Origin: Aralia elata
Lineage: Eukaryota; Streptophyta; Magnoliopsida; Apiales; Araliaceae
Length of the DNA: 64,000 nucleotides
NCBI GenBank assembly: GCA_034770075.1
Contig: JAVJAP010000028.1
Location: 496,001 to 560,000, forward strand
Direction of reading: 5' to 3'
Each line of letters starts with the position of its first letter. Position 1 is the stretch's first letter. Made by a program: the position numbers and the translations under genes. A model generated the notes under the pieces. The model did no database searches, was not told where the DNA came from, and saw only the letters and a program-made list of their open reading frames with translations. Of this stretch, positions 55,721 to 64,000 are shown piece after piece.

Positions 55721-57862
55721 CACTTTGTAATTTGTTTATAAAATTAAATATTGCATTAATTAAACAATGTAAACAAAAACAAGCAGGTATGTCTGGTAAT
55801 AATTATATGTTACCATTTATATTATGTGTATTTAAAAATTTAGAATTATAATATTTATAAAATTTACATACTAATATTAAAACAGACTCGTGTCTTGCAT
55901 GGATTCACTTACTAATACTGGTTAATGAGCCTATACTAATTCCTATATATTGGTTAATGTCATATAAGGCTGTATTGGTTAATTCTTATATCAAATGGTT
56001 CTCCTGACAGCTCTGATTTCTTATATTGTGTATATGACATTTATTCGAGGACATTCTTAATATGGAATGAACACCAACATATGCACAAAATACAATTCGG
56101 GAATGCTCCCGTGGAAAATGATTCAAAAGAAAAGGTACAATATCTATATCTATATATATATATATAATAAATAGTACAAAATAGTCTCTTAACCCTAAAA
56201 TTTGAAAAAGGTTCTACAACTCTAAAATGTTGAAATACAAACCTCAATTTTAGTAAAAGAAACTATTTTTTTCATCTGTTATTTAATTTCAAAATCTTTT
56301 CATCTAAATTCTTACGATCATAATTATCTACTTACCAACCTCACTTATTCTTATACATTTTATAATTTATTATGTGTTCTTTAAAATTCATATTATTGAT
56401 AACAATTTTTTTTATTATTAAATTATATAAGTGCAATTATTTGAGTTTAATTAAGATTTTATTATTACATAAATAGATAAACATAGGAATATAGGAACAA
56501 ATAAATCATTTTAAAGATGAATACTATCATTTATATTATATAAGTAGAAGAATTATTATTGCAGATTTTTAAATTTATTTAATTTTTCATCAATAATTAG
56601 TTATACATTATTAGTTAAATAGGATATTTCAAAAGGAATTTTTTTTTTTATATAAAAATCACTGTACACAATATTAATCTATTATTAGTAGAATTATATA
56701 TATAAGTATAGTATAATATAAAAAAGTATGAATAATATAATAATTTTATAACAAAACAAAGTCCATACTTCACACGTGATCATGAGCTAGTATATAATAA
56801 ATAAAACAAAATTGTAGTACAACTCTACTTTTTAAGAGTACTCGTTCAACTCTACTTTTTAGGAGTAACTCTCTAAAATTTATCAATAAATCTTAATTAC
56901 TGGAGACCACTTTAAAATCCTACCTAATAAATAATTAAACTCCCAACCCTAAAACTTTTAGGAGAATATGCGGTTTGACAATTGAGCTACTGCGAAATTG
57001 GAATTAGGGTGCACCTAATAGGAAAAGGGCAAAAATCTGTAGAGCTATTAATTGTATTAATTTCAAATTAATCTTAAACATTGAAACAATAATAATAATT
57101 TAAATATTGACGATTAATAGGTCCAAAAAACAAAATTAATCCTAAACTTGATCAAAAATAAAATGGCATATTTTACAAATAATCCTAAAAGTTAAATTAC
57201 AAAATAAAATAAAACATTTCATAGCAACTTCATTATCTAACTAGAAAAATAAAAACAGATCAATATCAAGAAAAAGTTTCATAATATACAAAAAATAAAA
57301 TAATTAACAAAAACTAGACAGAAAAGTCAAAAAAATATTTCAAAAAAAATACCATGCTTCGCACGTGTTATTGGGCTAGTTTAAATATAAGAATATCGAT
57401 TAGTAAACCTCCTGGGTCCTAATATTTTTACCAGTAGTATCAAACACAATTAATGGACAGCTATATTTTAGTTACTCATGTTGTACCACTTCTGCTCACT
57501 GATTTTCTCTCTCTCATCCCAATCAACTATTCAGTTACACTGTAAAAGGTAAAAGATAAATGATAAAAAAAATTAAAAATAAAATTAAAAATTGATGCAA
57601 TTCATCAGAGAGAGAGAGAGAGAAAAAGGGAAAAAGGAATGATGGTTAATTTTATCTTTTAACACTTAAATAGGTAGTTTCCCTTGTTATTGTTATAGTC
57701 TGGGTCAACATTCCTAAAATTCAATAGACTATCTAGAGGGTTATGAGACCTAAACAACGCGGTATTGTAGCTCATGAGTTTGTTAATTGTTACAAGTTTA
57801 CTCTTGGTTTACCGCAACTTATCTAAACAGCTTATAATTTATTTTAAGCTGCTTATCTAATA
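55721..57862. other. AT-rich spacer
   Basis: No gene recognised. TTCACACGTGATCATGAGCTAG (split as TTCACACGTG + ATCATGAGCTAG, 56768-56790) and TTCGCACGTG + TTATTGGGCTAG (57357-57380) are two copies of one motif and hint at a dispersed repeat, perhaps Helitron-like ends. A (GA)n run sits at 57608-57622. Confidence 0.5.
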
Positions 57863-58120
57863 CTCCCTCCGTCCCAAATTAATTGATTTTCTAAGACTTT
57901 TTTAAGTCAAATTGACTATTTTTAAAATTAATAATTAAGCATATATAAATATATTTCTAAAATTATAAAAATTGAAATTAGTAATAAATTGTATATACTT
58001 TCTTTTGGTTATAATATCTTCACCTATATGTTAGCAAAAATAGTAAAAAGATTAGTTTTAAAAATAGTCAATTTGACTTTAAAAAGTCCTAGAAATACAA
58101 TTAATTTGAGACGGAGAGAA
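57863..58120. mobile_element. Stowaway-like MITE (258 bp)
   Basis: CTCCCTCCGTCCCAAATTAA at the left and the complement of TTAATTTGAGACGGAGAGAA at the right, flanked by TA. The arms continue with AAGTCAAATTGACTATTTTT near the centre. Confidence 0.88.
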
Positions 58121-59023
58121 TAAGTTGGAGATTGGAATTGTGTTTAAGAGAGTGAAGATGTAGTGGATTTTTGTAAAATTGTTACTACCTACTGGCTACA
58201 ATATTCAAGTTTTATAAAACTTTGTACAAAATGTGAGCCAAAGCTCTTACGAGGAGGTATCTGAAGAGTTATTTAAACTTATTTCTTGTTTCAATTTCTG
58301 TCTTTCATTTTCTACCAATTTCCATAGACTCCATGAAAAGCTGAATGTATACTGATTGCGGCACTATCAGTGACTATAGTTCACTATCATCTTCTTACTG
58401 TCGGGATATTTCACATGAATCCCACATCGGAAAACTTTAAAAGTATAAAGGAGTTAATAAGTATGATGAAACCTCAACCTAATAAGTTAACCTTTTTAGT
58501 AAGAAAGCGATCCAACATACTTGTTGGACTAATCTATACAGGTGCGCGCTGCACATTAATGATGAATTGATGTGGGACGGATAGTACAATTCCACTAAAA
58601 GTGGTATCCCAGTTCGCACAGTGGAGCAAGGAATCACTCCCAGTCAGGTGGAGTAAAAAATCACTCCTGCGTTTGCCACTACGAGAAAAAATATAATTTG
58701 AGTCAAATGGAGAAGACTCACTACTCTATTATGATACTTGTGATATGTATTTAAGTGAAAGAGAGAGTATTCAAGTGAAAGAGAGATTGTTGGGATATTT
58801 CACATGAATCCCATATTAGAAAAATTCAAGTGTAGATAAAATATAATTTGAGTCGAATGAAGAAGACTTAGTACTACTCTAGTATGAAATTCAAGAGTAT
58901 AGATAAAATATAATTTGGAGAAGACTCACTACTCTAGTATGATACTTGTGATATGTATTCAAGTAAAATAGAGATTGTTGGGATATTTCACATGAAATCC
59001 CATATCAAAAAATTCAAGAGTGT
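58121..59023. mobile_element. Repeated LTR-like block, possible TRIM remnants
   Basis: The phrase GGGATATTTCACATGAATCC (with C..ATC.GAAAA) occurs at 58402, 58792 and 58978, each followed by similar ATAGATAAAATATAATTTG words in the later copies. GTTGGGATATTTCACATG resembles a common plant LTR start, but no closed element could be defined. Confidence 0.5.
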
Positions 59024-59518
59024 TGTTGGGGCATGGTTTTAAGGATCCTATTGATTCAGTGGGATCTATCCCACGTGGCGGTATATTCTAGTTAGGAGAC
59101 ATGATTTCTAAGGAATCTACAATCCTAATTTTATTTGACATCCTACTTTCATAGAAACAGTTCGAATTGACTTCGACTTCCCATCTTTGAGGAGATTGAG
59201 TTTCAACCGCATATGGTAACTAACGTAATAAGGAGTCATATTCCTACTCGGGGATGGGCGTGGTGAATTGGTGTGAGAAGGCTATAAATACACAACTATA
59301 CCCTAAGTTACAAGTAATAACACTTTGTTTACTTTTGTGCACTAAAACATTAACGTGATTCCATTGTTAACCCATTCTCTAGCATGTACTTATTCTCACA
59401 CCGGAACTATTCCTGACGGCCCCCGCCGTCAGGCTCCTCAGCGTGTTCTCCCGTTTTCTATGCAGGATTTGGCTCGTTGTTTGGTGATTGGGCGAATGAA
59501 CGGATCTTGGCGTTAACA
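59024..59518 (+). repeat. 5' LTR of a gag-bearing retroelement related to the TRIM
   Basis: TGTTGGGGC...CGGATCTTGGCGTTAACA, followed at 59519 by TTGGCACTAGAAAGAGGG, the primer-binding region. A TATA box CTATAAATACAC lies near 59281. The order CTATAAATAC, then TTATTCACACACCGG or TTATTCTCACACCGG, then GGTGATTG...GGCGTTAACA is shared with the TRIM LTRs in minus sense. Confidence 0.78.
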
Positions 59519-59585
59519 TTGGCACTAGAAAGAGGGCCTGTTTTAGTGTTATTCTTTCAATCACCTACTTACTTTACTGGAGTTA

Positions 59586-60301
59586 TGGTGAGTAAGATTA
59601 AAGGAAAGACAGTTTCTGACCAGAAGAGATCTTAGGTCAACTTCGCGGTCCAAATCCGAGGATTAGTTAAGGATAGGCTTGGTCCCAACAAATACGTTAC
59701 AGACCAGGCGCAGGCACAGTCAGGCCTGGCGACAGTTATTTTCCACGAGTTAGAGGACTCCTAATTCCCACAGTTGTGCCACGAACAGTCAGTCCCGGAC
59801 GCACACACGTCAGGAGCAGGACGGATAAGACAAACGCTAGCTGAATCGGATGCAGAATATCCAACAGACTCGAGATGCTACGGAGGCCTTACGCCTTCAC
59901 CAAAAAGAATTGGATGCATGGTTAGTTGAGTTGGAAGGAGAATGAGGGGTCTCCTCGAGTCGACATGGCCATCAGGAGACCACGCCCCAGAGCCGATCCA
60001 TGACATACCATTCGAGAGGCTCTCGGGAAGAAAAGAGCAGACGTAGATCACGCTCCAGGGATACCAATGAAGGGTGGTCGAGGTCCAAACAACGACAACG
60101 AATGGCCTATCCGGAGTATGTAAGGGATCGGCGCATGCCATCCCCCCCGAAGGAGAAAACCGATCCCCTTGCACAAAAGTTAGCGGAGTTGAAGCAGAAG
60201 ATAACAGTTGTGACCCATGCGACGCCCCCAAATCTGATTCTACCTTCAAACCCTGATTCGGTACTCCACGGTACAACTCATTCTATACATCTCTCTAAAC
60301 A
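59586..60301 (+). pseudogene. Retroelement gag, N-terminal part, decayed and cut by an insertion
   Basis: From the ATG at 59586 (MVSKIKGKTVSDQKRS, stop, then IRGLVKDRLGPNKYVTDQAQ) gag follows with several stops. A later open part reads RSMTYHSRGSREEKSRRRSR and MPSPPKEKTDPLAQKLAELK. Arg/Ser-rich segments followed by such a helix are common in Ty3/gypsy gag N-termini. At 60301 another element's LTR begins. Confidence 0.6.
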
Positions 60302-63091
60302 TGTGACGCCCCCAAAATAGGTCCACACAACCCATTTTGAGTCGCCAATAACATTCTACAAAATACAAATACAAAAATAAATTTTCCCATTTACAACTAA
60401 TAAGTGTTGTGCAAAATACGACAACACAATACAAATCCATCTTAAATTCTCAATACACTTATTGACACACTAATAATAATGTATTAAGATACTTCTATTG
60501 TCTCGGACCATCACTCCATTCCCCGGCTAGTCCCCGCTACACTCAACAGCCTTCAGAAGGAAAAGGGTGAGCACAAATAGCCTAGTAAAAAATATCATGA
60601 CCAAGATAATGAAGAATAAAATTATCTTTAGCCTTCAACAGAAATAAATCAGAGATTTAAAGATATTATAATTGTTCAATAACAACAACTGCAGCGGAAC
60701 GAACAATCCATTAGAAGAGTCAAGTAGATTATAATATCTACCATCTTTTATAAGTTAAAGGATTACCACCAATATTTTATCCCTGTAACACCAATCAACA
60801 GTTCCTGTTTATGAACATCTAAATCAACAGTTTATATTCAACAGCCTCTCTTTGCACTACGTACCAACGATATTTATTTGTAACACCACCGGTCATGATC
60901 ATGCTAAACGCCAGTTCATCTTTGCACTACGGGCCAAAAAGGACTTTCACCATCCGCCTTTGTTTGTAAAACCAAAAGTCAAGATTATACCAATACACAG
61001 TTTGGTCATAATCATGCCACGCCAGTTCATCTTTGCACTACGGGCCAAAGAGAACTATCGCCATAATTTAAGTATGAAGATGATGACAATGATATAAACT
61101 AAATACAATGAGATCAAGAATAAGAATAAATATTATAGATTTATAATTTAATTTATCTAGTATCGAAGATTGTCCAAATTGCCAACACGATGACCAAATT
61201 GTGGAGTCAAATTCAAGAATGATATTCAAGAATAAAATAAAGTTCACGATTCAACTATAACGTATAAAATGAAATAGAAAGATTCAGGTGAAAAGATATT
61301 AGATGAAGCACAAACTATTAAGGATATTTTACTAATTTCAGGGATTTTCACCATTTAAAAATAAGGTTTTACAAACAAACAAAAATTTCTTATTATAAAT
61401 GGAGAAATATGAAAAAAAACGATATCCCTTGAAAAGTACAAAAGAAATGATATTTTATACGAGTATGAAAGAATATACGAAACTGCAAATGGATTTTCAC
61501 CCGTCATGCGATAATCCGCGTAGACAGATCATTTCCACCAAAAGATTAATAAGTAATGAATACGAAGGGTTATTCACCAGGCATGCGTCAATCCACACAG
61601 ACAGGTTATACCCATAGATGAATACAAAGGGGTATCACCAGGTACGGTTCTCTATACAGACAGGTTATTTCCACAGAATAATAAGGAATGAATATAAAAG
61701 GTTATTCACCAGGCATGCGTCAATCTGCACGGACATGTTATCCCCATAAATTAATACGGAATGAATAACAACTCTTATGAGTATGAAGTAAAGTAATATC
61801 ACTTACGAACATGAAAGCAAATGATATTACATACGAGTATGAAATAAATGATATCTCCTACCTTCGTTAATAAATGACTGGATGTTGCTTTCTATGAAGT
61901 TTACTAGCCTGAACAATACTAGTATTCTGACAAATACTCAAAATAACCTAGCACACTAAGAGAACTTAAGAAATTTAGAGAGAGAGGAAGTATAAGCAAG
62001 GAAGGTGTGAAATTTTCTTAAGATAATCCTTCCTATTTATAGAAAAATCAAGGTGAGAGCATTTTGGTCTTTTCCCTAACTTTTCTTGGTTTATTACACT
62101 TATACCCTTGGCATATTCTTTTAATATACTTTATACCTTAGTATATTCTTAGAATATGCTTTCTCTTAGGTTTTTAACCCTAAAGTAAAATAAAAACTGA
62201 ATTAACTATTTATTGACGGTAAGTCACTATTGAATGACCTGTAGGTCCCACGGAAGAAGCAAAATCTGAAGAAATTATTCTACGAAAATAATTTGTAGGT
62301 CCCACCGATCAAATAGTTGTGGGTCCCACGGAATAAAGTGTAGGTCCCACATAAATATAAGTTAACAAACGCTTCACGTATTTTTAATCAACACTATTTC
62401 AGACTTTTAACAATTATTCACCATTAATATTATAAACTTATAATATTGACAACTAGATCATTCCCAAGAAAAAGGGGGCCTTCCGTATAAATGACGCGCA
62501 ATTAAATATCCTCTTTCCTTGATAGAATTTCTAGACATTGTCAATAATGTTAAAATATCATATCAAATAATATGAGTTATAGTGTCGTGACAAATAATAA
62601 AAAGTACTATGCAGATGCTACTGTAACAATTATTGAATCAAAATACTTTGCAATTGCTACTTTATCAATTATTAAATCAATAATATAAAATATTGTGCAA
62701 CACCGTGTGCTACTATGGAATACCGCGTATTTCTGTGGAATTACGCGTTTTACTGTTCTTTTTATTACCGGGTATTTCAATAGTTACAGGTGATAATACT
62801 GTTGATAAAATACTGTCGTTTTTAGTGTCAGACAATTAGTCGCCATGGGGCCCACCACCGTTGACAATAAGTCATTATGGGGCCCACTAATATTTTGTTA
62901 TTTCGGTATCGTCGTACTGTACCGAATATAATATTCCCCGATAGAAAGAATATTTCCCGACATACTGTTTATCAGATAATTTGTAAATAACACCTTTAAT
63001 TATCATTTATAACAATTAAACACTTCACTATTTAGAAAAATAATCATAAAGAAAATAATAAACTTTTATTTCATAAAGTCGGGGTCTTACA
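60302..63091 (-). mobile_element. 3' LTR (2.8 kb) of a Tekay-like chromovirus
   Basis: On the minus strand TGTAAGACCCCGAC...GGGGCGTCACA. The complement of a polypurine tract, ATCTCCCCTCCTT, adjoins it at 63092. The five bases before it are AAACA; the partner is outside the window. It is the longest copy of the family seen at 5537, 9186 and 52729. Inside are repeats of TTTGCACTACGGGCCAAA and of GATATC...TACGAGTATGA. Confidence 0.9.
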
Positions 63092-64000
63092 ATCTCCCCT
63101 CCTTATGAAATTTCGTTCTCGAAATTGACGTATGTACCTGGCATTTCGAAAAGGTGAGAATACCTTGCTCTCATTTCAGATTCTAACTCCTAGGTTATTT
63201 CCTTAACATCATGGTTTCTCCATAAAACTTTGACTTGAGGTATAACCTTTGAGCGTAGAGTCTGTTCCTTCTCCTTTAAGACCTTGACAGGTATCTCCTC
63301 ATACGTTAAATCCTCTGCTATCTCGTCTAGTTCTAATTCAATAATGTAGTTTGGATCTTTCACATATTTACGTAGCATGGATATGTGAAAAACGTTATGA
63401 ACACGAGATATGCTTGGTGGTAAGGCGAGTCTATAGGCCACAGTTCCTACTAGGTCGAGGATTTCAAATGGACCGATAAATCGAGGGTTAAGATTTCCTC
63501 TCTTTCCGAATCTCGTAACTCCTTTCCATGGAGCAACACGTAAAAATACGTGGTCTCCAACATTAAATTCCTCGTCCCTTCGATGAAGATCAACATAACT
63601 CTTTTGCCGATCTTATGTTGTTTGTATATGTTGCCGGATCATTTGGATCTTTTCTGTAGTCATATGTATCAACTCTGGTCCCAATAATTTTGCCTCGCCT
63701 ACTTCATCCCAACATGCTGGAGATCGACACCTTCGTCCATACAACGCCTCGAAGGGAGCCATGCCTATACTTGCTTGATAATTGTTGTTGTAGAAAAATT
63801 CCACCAATGACAAGTATTTGTCCCAACTTCCTTTGAAGTCTAGTACGCAAAATCCTAACAGATCTTCGAGGGTTTGAATAGTCCTTTTCGATTGCCCGTC
63901 TGTCTGGGGATGTATGCAGAACTGAATCGTAATTCAGTGCGCATAGCTTTTTGCAAGCTAACCCAAAATTGTGAAGTAAATCTAGGATCTCGATCAGAAA
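63092..64000 (-). pseudogene. Tekay-like pol, integrase C-terminal half, decayed
   Basis: Reading right to left: SDRDPRFTSQFWVSLQKAM and HPQTDGQSKRTIQTLEDLL (second Asp and Glu region of the integrase core), SLVEFFYNNNYQASIGMAPF, EALYGRRCRSPACWDEVGEA, then RGNLNPRFIGPFEILDLVGT, SRVHNVFHISMLRKYVKDP and VIPQVKVLWRNHDVKEIT. This order and wording is typical of Tekay/Del chromoviruses; a chromodomain-like tail follows the HxSMLRKYV phrase. A one-base deletion lies near 63917, a TAA at about 63615 (from CAA) and a TAG at 63187-63189 (from TGG). The element continues beyond the window. Confidence 0.88.

Noticed and set aside
56768..57380. Two CACGTG...GCTAG motifs considered as Helitron 3' ends
   Set aside because: No stable hairpin directly before CTAG, no TC start found, and no A/T insertion context that could be defended.
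58360..58570. 66-codon frame overlapping the GGGATATTTCACATG repeats
   Set aside because: Lies in a dispersed repeat block with no domain; the first and third repeats do not keep the frame.

Overview
This is nuclear DNA of a flowering plant, most likely a eudicot. It is AT-rich, its genes have plant-type introns, and it carries only plant families: a UGT74-like glycosyltransferase, a KIB/DUF295 F-box protein, a possible DUF3537 fragment and a plant mobile domain (PMD) protein. I cannot name the genus. Almost everything is transposable element (TE) sequence, much of it nested; the few host genes are broken. No tRNA, rRNA, CRISPR or prokaryotic feature was seen.

Layout. 1-5271 is the 3' part of a large Ty3/gypsy element of Tat/Ogre type: an antisense PMD reading frame, a GC-rich array (140-bp units made of four 35-bp subunits), a polypurine tract and a 2.1-kb LTR. 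It abuts the end of a CACTA transposon (to 5536), which itself interrupts a second LTR family (to 5727). 5728-16566 holds a retroelement relict, a MULE with about 270-bp terminal inverted repeats (7663-8723), another long LTR (9186-11621), a Stowaway-like MITE and a possible hAT. 16567-31947 is one F-box gene shattered by insertions: a TRIM (16599-18343, TSD GGACC), then a roughly 12-kb block in which a copia-type element carries a MULE MITE (9-bp TSD), a chimeric gag-protease copia element (20567-24999, TSD GTAGA) and a Ty3/gypsy element (25721-31271, TSD GAAGC). The last exon region resumes at 31556 after a duplication of about 200 bp.

32873-34498 is a UGT74-type glycosyltransferase with several frameshifts. 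36975-41779 and 41810-50265 are two same-strand CACTA elements of one family, sharing GCGACCG/CGGTCGC subterminal palindromes. The first is a shortened derivative with other retroelement fragments inside. The second has a 3-bp TSD (ATT) and nearly intact TNP2 and TNPA-like genes, with two one-base frameshifts and one stop.

50266-64000 is again TE mosaic: a long-TIR MULE-like element, a solo LTR, a TIR element with an 18-bp array, a 22-bp perfect hairpin between TA runs, a Stowaway-like MITE, a gag-bearing relative of the TRIM (59024-60301), and the 3' LTR plus the end of pol of a Tekay-like chromovirus on the minus strand (60302-64000). The genes do not form a pathway; the interest lies in nesting, gene breakage and autonomous/non-autonomous pairs. 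Coordinates, TSDs and translations were read by eye; family names come from motif recognition without database searches.
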